Shown: positions 1-5,318 of the stretch, piece after piece | How positions within the stretch are numbered: position 1 is the stretch's first letter | Layout: each line of letters starts with the position of its first letter | Assembly: GCA_003552885.1 (NCBI GenBank) | Contig: PUPA01000041.1 | Coordinates: 1 to 5,395 of the forward strand | DNA length: 5,395 bases | Source of the DNA: Natrialbaceae archaeon | GTDB taxonomy: Archaea; Halobacteriota; Halobacteria; Halobacteriales; Natrialbaceae | Direction: 5' to 3' | Translations under genes and position numbers: made by a program | Notes under the pieces: generated by a model | The model's input: only the letters and a program-made list of their open reading frames with translations | Databases searched by the model: none | What the model was told of the DNA's origin: nothing

Positions 1-296
1 GCCACCTTCGAACTCGACGGCGAGCCGATAGAGCCCGAGTCGGCGGACGAGCACGTCCTCGTCGCCGACGGCGTCGCCGGCGAGGTCACCGACTACGAGC
101 TGCGCGTCGACGGCGGCCCAATCGAGCCCTCAACCCACGGTGGAGCGACGATCGACGACAACCTCACCGTCGCCGACGACGGCACCGCCGCCACCGGCCG
201 CGTCTGGGCCGGCACCGACGCCTGGACGTTCGAGGGTGAACTGGAGACGCTGACCGCCGACGGGCCCGCTACCTTCGAACTCGACGGCGAGCCGAT
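1..296 (+). repeat. 29-bp direct repeat, copies at 1-29 and 268-296
   Basis: The two copies differ only at one third-codon position (C at 3, T at 270) and encode ATFELDGEP plus the start of an Ile codon. The spacing is 267 nt, exactly 89 codons, so the repeat is in frame and matches the domain period. The DNA between the copies encodes one repeat unit. Such near identity at the nucleotide level, when later units have diverged, suggests recent unit duplication or gene conversion. Confidence 0.85.
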
Positions 297-318
297 CGAC
301 GCCGGAGGGAGCCGATGA
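1..318 (+). CDS. C-terminal part of a haloarchaeal beta-repeat protein (5' end outside window)
   Basis: Frame 1 is open from the window edge to TGA at 316-318, giving 105 residues with no start visible. The fragment holds the tail of one repeat (ATFELDGEPIEP, residues 1-12) and one nearly complete repeat. That repeat starts at HVLVADG (17-24), continues through DYELRVDG (31-38) and a GRVWAGTDAWTFEGEL stretch (67-81), and ends in a second ATFELDGEPID (90-100). From memory, this pattern (a short strand, a YxFxVxG strand, then G-G-T-D-x-Y-x-F-x-G and a closing DGxATxxxxGE) recurs at the ends of large secreted haloarchaeal proteins. I know of no assigned biochemical activity for it. The fragment is very acidic, as expected for a salt-adapted protein. 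The ending AGGSR departs from the repeat pattern, and the pattern resumes in another frame in the next gene, so this stop may be a frameshift product. The full-length role cannot be judged from here. Confidence 0.78.
   Translation, partial: ATFELDGEPIEPESADEHVLVADGVAGEVTDYELRVDGGPIEPSTHGGATIDDNLTVADDGTAATGRVWAGTDAWTFEGELETLTADGPATFELDGEPIDAGGSR
304..308 (+). promoter_or_regulatory. Shine-Dalgarno (GGAGG) for the second repeat gene
   Basis: GGAGG matches the archaeal 16S 3'-end anti-SD and sits six bases before the ATG at 315, inside the last codons of the upstream gene. No other gene start in the window has such a site, so it favours deliberate reinitiation at 315 over a simple sequencing frameshift. 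A GGAGGG run could also arise by chance in Gly codons (GGA GGG) of a GC-rich gene. Confidence 0.55.
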
Positions 319-1091
319 ACGTCGGCGAACGACACCTCCTCGTGATCGACGGGGCCGGTGGAGACGGACACACGCGGTTCGAGCTCGTCGCCGACGGCCC
401 CGTCGAACGGGTGACGCCCGAGGGCGAGCCGATCGAGGGGACACGGAGTCACGACGACGGCGAGCTGCGTGGTGCCGTCGGGGGGTGGGCGGAGGCGTTT
501 CGCCTGGGCGGCGAGCTCCGGGAGCTGACCGTCGACGGCCCCGCGACGGCCCACTTGAACGGCGAACGCGTCGATCCGGCCGCGTTCGGCCCCGCCCTCC
601 CCCACGTCCTCGAGGTCGAGGGACGGTCCACGGCCGCGAGTTACGAGGCCACCGTCGACGGCGAGATCGCCTACGACGGCGACCCCTGTGGGGACGTCAC
701 GGTCGTCTCGGGGACGACCGTCGAGAGCGCGGTCGGCGAGGATTGCCAGCGGTTTCACTTCTCCGGGACGCTCACCGACCTGACCGTCATCGACGGACGG
801 ATCGAGGCGTTCGTCGACGGCGAGCCCGTCGATCCGGACGGCGTCGAGGAGCTGCTCGCCCACGCGCTCGTGGTGCGGGGCACCGACGCCTCGGGGCCGA
901 GCCCGTACGTCGTCGGCGTCGAGGGGAGCCTCGGCTCGGACTGTTACCGGGCCGGCGAGTCGACGGACGCCACCCTGGAGGGACGGGTCGCCGGCTGGCT
1001 CGAGAGCCACTGGTTCGAAGGCGACCTCGTCCACTTCGCCGCCAGCGGGGACGCCTCCGTCGAAGTCGAGTACAACGCACTGGACAGGTGA
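315..1091 (+). CDS. Haloarchaeal beta-repeat protein, three repeat units, 258 aa
   Basis: The protein consists of three diverged copies of the domain seen in the preceding gene. Unit A is about residues 7-96 (HLLVIDG ... DGPATAHLNGERVD), unit B about 97-182 (HVLEVEG ... DGRIEAFVDGEPVD) and unit C about 183-258 (HALVVRG ... GDASVEVEYNALDR, end of protein). There is no signal peptide, transmembrane segment or lipobox, which is odd if this is a surface protein. It fits either a cytoplasmic protein or the broken-off end of a longer secreted one. The ATG at 315 overlaps the previous stop (ATGA) and has GGAGG at 304-308, six bases before it, which supports real initiation by coupled translation. 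Three cysteines (C125, C144, C210) stand out in an otherwise Cys-free acidic protein. C125 and C210 fall at roughly equivalent places in units B and C. Function is unknown; a structural or carbohydrate-contacting role is only a guess from the neighbours. Confidence 0.78.
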   Translation: MNVGERHLLVIDGAGGDGHTRFELVADGPVERVTPEGEPIEGTRSHDDGELRGAVGGWAEAFRLGGELRELTVDGPATAHLNGERVDPAAFGPALPHVLEVEGRSTAASYEATVDGEIAYDGDPCGDVTVVSGTTVESAVGEDCQRFHFSGTLTDLTVIDGRIEAFVDGEPVDPDGVEELLAHALVVRGTDASGPSPYVVGVEGSLGSDCYRAGESTDATLEGRVAGWLESHWFEGDLVHFAASGDASVEVEYNALDR

Positions 1092-1101
1092 ACGCGGCCG
1101 G

Positions 1102-1121
1102 CCCCGCCGGGTTCGGCGGGG
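1102..1121. terminator. GC hairpin between convergent genes
   Basis: Perfect 8-bp inverted arms (CCCCGCCG at 1102-1109, CGGCGGGG at 1114-1121) flank a four-base GGTT loop. The hairpin fills most of the 34-bp gap between the stop of the repeat gene (1091, + strand) and the stop of the flippase gene (1126, - strand). That position suits a bidirectional 3'-end element. There is no T-run on either strand, and archaeal termination usually depends on T-tracts, so it may instead stabilise or process the 3' ends. Confidence 0.45.
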
Positions 1122-1125
1122 GACC

Positions 1126-2616
1126 TCACACGAGGTTCAGGTAGTCCCGTGCGAGCTCGCGGTCCTGTTCTGCGATGCCGAACGCCGCCAGCGAGAGGAC
1201 GAACGCACAGCCGCCGGCCGTGGCCCCGACGACCACGAGCGCGTAGCCGCCGAGCACGCCCGAGAGGGCGATCATCACGGCCCCGGCGACGCCGGTCGCC
1301 GCGAGCGGCTTCCACAGCTCCGTTGTGTAGGGCACCACCCCCTCGAAGTACCAGACCTCGATCACGCGGACGACGTTCAACCCGGCGAGGACGCCGGCGG
1401 TGGCGACCGCCGCGCCGACGAGCCCGAGCTGGAGGATGAGGACGTAGTTCAACGCGACGTTGAGCAGGCCGAAGACGACGTGGTTCGTCATGACGGCGTA
1501 CTGGTGGTCGGTCATCGTCAGCAGATCGTTGGCGGGGCCGGCCGCGGCGTTGAACAGCTGTCCGAGGACGAAAAGCGCCACGACGCTGCCGCCGACGACG
1601 AACTCGGGACCGAAGACGGCCAACACCGGCTCGCGGTAGAGAAACAGGGGGAGGGCGATGATGACCGAGGCGGTGATCGACCACCGCGTCACCGTTGCGT
1701 ACACCGTCTCCAGGGTCGCCCGGTCGCCGTCGGCGTGCAGCCGCGAGGCCACCGGCGGGAACAGCTGGTTGATCCCGCCGAGAGGCATCGCGACGATCCC
1801 AGCGAGCAAGACGGCGACGTTGTAGACGCCGACGTCGGCGGCCAGAAGGAAGATGCCGACCATGAAGACGTCGACCCGTTTGAACAGGAACGAGGAGGCC
1901 TTAGAGAGGGTCAACGGCGCCGAGTAGTCGTAGAAGTCGACGGCCTCCGCGCGCCTGAACTCCCAGGAGGGGCGAAGGCCGGTCCGGCGAAGCGAGTAGA
2001 CGAGCGCGAACCCGAACGCCATCAGACATGCGACGGCGTAGGCGGCGGCGACGCCGATCACCGAGTAGCCGACGGCCACCGCGGCGACGACGGCGACCAG
2101 CTGGAAGCTGGGGCCGGCCAGCAGGATGACGGTCTTCTCGACGGGGAGTTCGAGCCCCCTGACGGTGCTCGAGGCGACGTGTGTCATCGCCTGGAACGGG
2201 AGCGCGATCGCGAACACCTGCATCGCCGGCGTGAAAAGCGGCTCCTGCAGGGTGTAGGCGTTTATCATCGGGGCCGCGAGGAAGAGCCCGACGCTCACGA
2301 CGACGCTCACGACGACGGTGGTGGCGTACGCGAGCCCGAGGATCCGGTTCTGGTAGCTCCGCCGGCCGAGGTTTCCGGAGAGATACCTGGTCGCGGAGAC
2401 GTCGGTGCCGAAGTTCGCGAAGGTCAACACCGAGGCGATCACCATCGTGCCGTACGCGTAGATCCCGTAGACGCTCGCCCCCAGACTCCGGGTCAACGCG
2501 AGGTTCAACAGGAACCCGAGCCCGTTGACGATCACGGTCCCGAGAAAGTGAAGCGAGGCCCCGTCGGCGACCGAACGGAGCGAGGTGAGCCTGCCGTCGG
2601 CGGAGTCACCGGCCAT
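1126..2616 (-). CDS. Wzx/RfbX-type lipid-linked oligosaccharide flippase
   Basis: This is a 496-residue polytopic membrane protein of the polysaccharide-biosynthesis (MOP/MATE-like) flippase superfamily. Such proteins move lipid-linked sugar chains from the cytoplasmic to the outer face of the membrane. About 12-14 hydrophobic segments can be read, roughly at residues 22-43, 50-70, 95-116, 128-150, 163-208 (two), 245-284 (two), 312-352 (two), 378-417 (two) and 436-480 (two). The N-terminal stretch is typical of the family: after a short polar leader comes a first helix ending in LNLALTRSLGASVYGIYAYG (residues 37-56). Further family-like features are a charged loop before the second half (around YSAPLTLSKA, 231-240) and DVFMVGIFL (249-257). 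Length is normal for the family. The ATG (complement of 2614-2616) has no SD but a TATA-like box about 30 nt upstream, so a leaderless mRNA is likely. The gene is convergent with the repeat genes and divergent from the sulfatase-like genes. The glycan carried is unknown; AglR of Haloferax is a comparable candidate flippase, but orthology cannot be claimed. Confidence 0.9.
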   Translation of the reverse strand: MAGDSADGRLTSLRSVADGASLHFLGTVIVNGLGFLLNLALTRSLGASVYGIYAYGTMVIASVLTFANFGTDVSATRYLSGNLGRRSYQNRILGLAYATTVVVSVVVSVGLFLAAPMINAYTLQEPLFTPAMQVFAIALPFQAMTHVASSTVRGLELPVEKTVILLAGPSFQLVAVVAAVAVGYSVIGVAAAYAVACLMAFGFALVYSLRRTGLRPSWEFRRAEAVDFYDYSAPLTLSKASSFLFKRVDVFMVGIFLLAADVGVYNVAVLLAGIVAMPLGGINQLFPPVASRLHADGDRATLETVYATVTRWSITASVIIALPLFLYREPVLAVFGPEFVVGGSVVALFVLGQLFNAAAGPANDLLTMTDHQYAVMTNHVVFGLLNVALNYVLILQLGLVGAAVATAGVLAGLNVVRVIEVWYFEGVVPYTTELWKPLAATGVAGAVMIALSGVLGGYALVVVGATAGGCAFVLSLAAFGIAEQDRELARDYLNLV

Positions 2617-2642
2617 CCGATCGTCGGTTCGCGGGCGGACGG

Positions 2643-2650
2643 TTTAGTAG
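2643..2650 (-). promoter_or_regulatory. Putative TATA box of the flippase gene
   Basis: Read on the minus strand the sequence is CTACTAAA, the most A/T-rich patch in its surroundings. Its TACTAA core begins 33 nt before the A of the ATG. A box there would place transcription start at or within a few bases of the ATG, which agrees with the missing SD and with common haloarchaeal leaderless transcripts. The start site has not been observed, only inferred. Confidence 0.45.
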
Positions 2651-2737
2651 TCTGGCCATACCCGCCGGATCGGCTCGCTACCTCGGGGCCCAACCGCGCC
2701 GTCGGTGGATCCGTCGCCGTGGACCGCCCGTGGGGAG

Positions 2738-2764
2738 CGGTCACCGACCGGTGTACCGTGACCG
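2738..2764. promoter_or_regulatory. Inverted repeat abutting the sulfatase-gene TATA element (possible operator)
   Basis: CGGTCAC (2738-2744) and its exact reverse complement GTGACCG (2758-2764) are separated by 13 nt. The spacer contains a small CGGT-GT-ACCG dyad (2749-2758). The right arm ends directly before the TAACAA element at 2765, where the TFB recognition element would lie. A regulator bound here could control the sulfatase-like gene, and perhaps the divergent flippase. Short inverted repeats are frequent in GC-rich DNA, so chance is a serious alternative. Confidence 0.3.
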
Positions 2765-2770
2765 TAACAA
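2765..2770 (+). promoter_or_regulatory. Putative TATA element (TAACAA) of the 463-aa sulfatase-like gene
   Basis: TAACAA begins 32 nt before the A of the ATG at 2797. The gene has no SD, so a leaderless transcript starting near the ATG is likely. The same hexamer at the same distance precedes the next sulfatase-like gene, which raises confidence that it is functional. Confidence 0.45.
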
Positions 2771-2796
2771 TCACCCGGTCAGTCGTCCCCGGGGTC

Positions 2797-4188
2797 ATGC
2801 GCAACGTCGTCCTCTGTTGTCTCGACTCCGTCCGGGCGGACGTCTTCGCGGCGGTCGCCGACCGGCTCCGGGATCGGGCGGAGCTTCGGTACGACGGCTG
2901 TCGGGCGGCGAGCTCCTGGAGCGCGCCGAGTTACGCGAGCGTGCTGACCGGACGGCTCCCGAGCGAGCACGGCGTCACGACCCACGATCCGAGCCTCGCC
3001 TCGGTCGAGCCCGAGGGGACGTTCCTGGCCGACCTCGGCGGCTACGGCCTCGCGGGCGTGAGCACGAACGTCTTCGCGGGCTCGACGTTCGGCTTCGATC
3101 GCTTTTTCGATCGGTTCGTCGACGTCACCGAGGCGACGCGGTTCCCCGAGGGGCTCGATCCGGCGGCGTTTCGTTCCGACCGCGACGGGCTCCGTGCGTA
3201 TCCGTCCTACCTCCGGGCGGCGCTCGTCCACGACCGACCCGCGGAGAGCCTGAAAAACGGCGCGGTCGGCCTGCTCGATGCCGTCTCGGAGGGCACCCCC
3301 GTCCCGAAGCCGTTCGACGACGGGGCGAAGGCGGTGATCCGGGAGAGCGAGCGCGCGATCGGGGGGCTCGGCGAGCCGTTTTTTCTGTTCACCGCGTTCA
3401 TGGAAGCACACACGCCCTTGCGTCACGTCCGGGGGTTCGACCGGTCACTGCACGACGCCCCGCGCGGGTTTACCACCGACGAGCGCTCGATCTGGGAGCT
3501 GATGGACGCCACGGACGAACACGCCGAGTTCCTCCGACACCGCCGGGGGCTGTACGCCGCGGCCGTCGACTACCTCGACCGGACGCTCGCCCCCTTCGTC
3601 GACCGGCTCGTCGCGGAAACCGACCGGGAGACGACGGTCGTGATCACGGCCGACCACGGCGAGAACCAGGGCTACCCGTGGGAGGAAGGGTGTGTCAGAC
3701 ACAAGAGCAGCCTCTCCGAGGGACTGTTACACGTCCCCTTGCTCGTCGTCAACCCGCCGGCGGGGTACCCCACGGTCGAGACGGGCTACGTGTCCCATCT
3801 CGAGCTCGGTCGGCTGCTCGTCGCGTTCGCCCGCGGTGAGGCGGTCGATCCGACGGCCGATCGGATCGTCGCCGAACACGCCGGGATGAGCGCCGGCCCG
3901 GAGCCTCCCGACCGCCGGGCCCACTGGGATCGGCTGATGCGGGCTGCCTACGAGGACGACCGGAAGGTCGTCTGGGACTCCCTCGGGGGCGTCGTGGCCT
4001 ACGAACTCGACCGAAACCGGCCGTGCTGGCAGCGCCGGCTCGACGGCGAGGCGACGGTGCCGGAGTGGGCCCGCGATCGGTTCACGGCCGACGCGACCGA
4101 GACCAAGCGACGACTGATCGAGCGGGGTCGCCGTCGGGACGTCGACGGGCCGGTCAGAGACCGCCTCGAGAAGCTCGGTTACGTCTGA
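2797..4188 (+). CDS. Sulfatase-like hydrolase/transferase (alkaline phosphatase superfamily), 463 aa
   Basis: This is a soluble-looking member of the sulfatase/alkaline-phosphatase superfamily, metal-dependent enzymes that cleave or transfer sulfate or phosphate esters. The N-terminus NVVLCCLDSVRAD (3-15) gives the first metal Asp (D10). WSAPSYASVLTGRLPSEHGV (41-60) is the nucleophile region. The family signature is C/S-x-P-S-R; here it reads S42-A-P-S45-Y46, so Ser42 would be the nucleophile or formylglycine precursor and the usual Arg is Tyr. FMEAHTP (201-207) supplies His205. VVITADHGEN (281-290) supplies D286 and H287. RHKSSLSEGLLHVPLLV (301-317) matches the conserved His/Lys...Glu...HVPL segment. 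The C-terminus RLEKLGYV is the usual sulfatase ending. Length is normal for the family. ATG 2797 was chosen because the family core begins at once; the frame is open far upstream only by chance. No signal peptide is visible, so it is likely cytoplasmic or exported by an unseen route. The substrate is probably a surface glycan, by context only. Confidence 0.85.
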   Translation: MRNVVLCCLDSVRADVFAAVADRLRDRAELRYDGCRAASSWSAPSYASVLTGRLPSEHGVTTHDPSLASVEPEGTFLADLGGYGLAGVSTNVFAGSTFGFDRFFDRFVDVTEATRFPEGLDPAAFRSDRDGLRAYPSYLRAALVHDRPAESLKNGAVGLLDAVSEGTPVPKPFDDGAKAVIRESERAIGGLGEPFFLFTAFMEAHTPLRHVRGFDRSLHDAPRGFTTDERSIWELMDATDEHAEFLRHRRGLYAAAVDYLDRTLAPFVDRLVAETDRETTVVITADHGENQGYPWEEGCVRHKSSLSEGLLHVPLLVVNPPAGYPTVETGYVSHLELGRLLVAFARGEAVDPTADRIVAEHAGMSAGPEPPDRRAHWDRLMRAAYEDDRKVVWDSLGGVVAYELDRNRPCWQRRLDGEATVPEWARDRFTADATETKRRLIERGRRRDVDGPVRDRLEKLGYV

Positions 4189-4194
4189 CGTGGC

Positions 4195-4214
4195 CGGAGG
4201 GAACCGGGCCTCCG
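4195..4214 (+). terminator. Weak hairpin after the 463-aa sulfatase-like gene
   Basis: CGGAGG (4195-4200) pairs with CCTCCG (4209-4214) around an eight-base loop, starting seven bases after the stop codon. There is no T-run, so terminator function is uncertain. The rest of the 164-nt gap to the next gene shows only its promoter-like element. Confidence 0.22.
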
Positions 4215-4320
4215 TCCGGAGCCGTTTACCGCGTCCGACGGCGTGACGGTCGCGACCGGCCGATCCGGACGACGGTGGGGGTCCGGGTAACCGGCCGATA
4301 CACCGGGGTTCGGCTGGCAT

Positions 4321-4326
4321 TAACAA
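4321..4326 (+). promoter_or_regulatory. Putative TATA element (TAACAA) of the 321-aa sulfatase-like gene
   Basis: The hexamer lies within ATTAACAAC and begins exactly 32 nt before the ATG at 4353, the same sequence and distance as at 2765. No SD precedes the ATG. This suggests the gene has its own leaderless promoter instead of depending on transcription from the gene upstream. Confidence 0.45.
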
Positions 4327-4352
4327 CGACGGTCGCCGGCCCGGATCAGTAC

Positions 4353-5318
4353 ATGCCCACGGCGATCCTCCCCGATCGGTACACCCGAGAGAACCTGTTG
4401 CGGGCGCTCGGAAACCCGCGCCTTTTCAGACGCGAGCTGTTCGCGCTCGCGCTCTCGGTCAACGCCCGCGTCAGCCGGCTGCGGGAGTTCGGTGACGGGG
4501 CGGGCGTCGACGTGATCGCCGCCGACTGGGACAACCTGATACTGCTCGACGCCTGCCGGTACGACCTCTTCGAACGTCGCTCGACCCTCGAAGGCGAGCT
4601 CAGCGCCGTCCGGTCGAAAGGAAGCGACAGCTGGGAGTTCATGGCGGCGAACTTCGACGGGCGGACGCTTCACGACACCGTCTACGTGACGGCGAACCCC
4701 CACGTCTACGAGCTCGAGGACGACACCTTCCACGCCGTCGTCGACCTGCTCGAGAGCCACTGGGACGAGGGTACCGGAACCGTACTCCCCGAGAACGTCG
4801 TCGAGGAGACGCTCGTGGCCGCCGAACGCTACCCCGAAAAGCGGCTGATCGTCCACTTCATGCAGCCACACTTTCCGTTTCTGGGACCGACCGGCCGGAA
4901 GTTCCCCCAGCGAGCGATCGACGTACACCTCTCGGAGGACGAGCGAAGCCAGGTCCAGAACCCGTGGCTCGGCCTGCTCGCCTCCGGGGAGGTCGACCTC
5001 GAGTCGGTGACGGCCGCCTACCGGGAGAACTTCGACCTCGTGATCCCCCACGTCGCGGAGCTGCTCGCTGCCCTCGAGGGCAAGAGCGTGGTCTCGGCCG
5101 ACCACGGCAACCTGGTCGGCGAGCGCGGGTTCCCGATCCCCCTGCGGATGTACGGCCATCCCCGGGGGCTTCGCCACGACGGACTGCTGACCGTCCCGTG
5201 GCTCGAAGTGGAGTCGACCGAACGCCGGCGGATCGTCGCCGAACCCCCCCTCGACATCGGCACCGGAGCCGACGAGGGGCTCGTCGAGGAACGGCTGCGG
5301 GCGCTCGGCTACGTCTGA
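4353..5318 (+). CDS. Short sulfatase-like (alkaline phosphatase superfamily) protein, 321 aa
   Basis: This is a second, distinct superfamily member of a type I recall near glycosyltransferases in haloarchaea. After an N-terminal segment with basic patches (NPRLFRRELFALAL, 21-34) comes DWDNLILLDACRYDLF (58-73) with metal Asp D66. GSDSWEF (90-96) is in the nucleophile position, where related proteins, as I remember them, have GSST-P-E-W; S93 or S91 would act. Then come VHFMQPHFPFLG (167-178, H173), VVSADHGNLVGER (246-258, D250/H251), YGHPRGLRHDGLLTVPWLEV (267-286, H269, H275), and an RLRALGYV end shared in form with the other sulfatase-like protein. All main metal-site positions appear filled, so it looks active. 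It is shorter than typical sulfatases and lacks their CxPSR motif; a phosphatase or phospho/sulfotransferase is equally possible. ATG 4353 fits the TAACAA box and the family N-terminus. The frame is open upstream only because of base composition. It overlaps the next gene by one base. Confidence 0.83.
   Translation: MPTAILPDRYTRENLLRALGNPRLFRRELFALALSVNARVSRLREFGDGAGVDVIAADWDNLILLDACRYDLFERRSTLEGELSAVRSKGSDSWEFMAANFDGRTLHDTVYVTANPHVYELEDDTFHAVVDLLESHWDEGTGTVLPENVVEETLVAAERYPEKRLIVHFMQPHFPFLGPTGRKFPQRAIDVHLSEDERSQVQNPWLGLLASGEVDLESVTAAYRENFDLVIPHVAELLAALEGKSVVSADHGNLVGERGFPIPLRMYGHPRGLRHDGLLTVPWLEVESTERRRIVAEPPLDIGTGADEGLVEERLRALGYV

Larger units (their letters stand above)
1..1091 (+). repeat. 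Tandem array of ~85-90-residue beta-type domain units spanning two ORFs
   Basis: The protein-level units begin near nt 49, 333, 603 and 861, after a partial unit at the window start. Each opens with a H-x-L-x-V-x-G strand. About 50-60 residues later comes an aromatic/FxG(E/D/T)L strand, and each unit closes with (D/S)G-x-A-type and G-E-(P/R)-(I/V)-D motifs. Similarity is highest between the first two units, and units B and C have drifted. The unit closing before the stop at 316 and the unit opening at 333 lie in different frames, but the distance between their landmark motifs stays close to normal (12 residues against 7-10 elsewhere). Boundaries are approximate because they were placed by eye. 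Confidence 0.75.

Noticed and set aside
93..1034. 313-aa open frame on the minus strand opposite the repeat genes
   Set aside because: It is a codon-bias shadow of the plus-strand repeat genes. The plus strand shows clear domain repeats and the minus frame shows no recognisable domain.
1480..2796. Long open frame running upstream of the 463-aa sulfatase-like gene, making an apparent 902-aa protein
   Set aside because: The upstream part is antisense to the flippase gene, has low-complexity Arg/Asp/Gly-rich composition, and crosses the divergent promoter region. The sulfatase core begins directly at the ATG at 2797, which has its own promoter-like element.
2758..2796. In-frame GTG at 2758 as an alternative start for the 463-aa sulfatase-like gene
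   Set aside because: It would lie inside the inverted repeat and before the TAACAA element. The added residues do not belong to the sulfatase fold.
4023..4352. Upstream extension of the 321-aa sulfatase-like frame into the previous gene
   Set aside because: It overlaps the 463-aa sulfatase-like gene in another frame and then the TAACAA promoter element. The composition is shadow-like, and the family N-terminus is accounted for from 4353.
4189..4352. Possible small gene or RNA in the 164-nt gap between the sulfatase-like genes
   Set aside because: No start with an SD or recognisable product was found. The gap contains only a weak hairpin and the promoter-like element.
998..4763. Identical 16-bp string at 998-1013 and 4748-4763, both coding for LESHW
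   Set aside because: The two proteins are otherwise unrelated, and the surrounding sequence does not match. A shared pentapeptide with the same preferred codons explains it.
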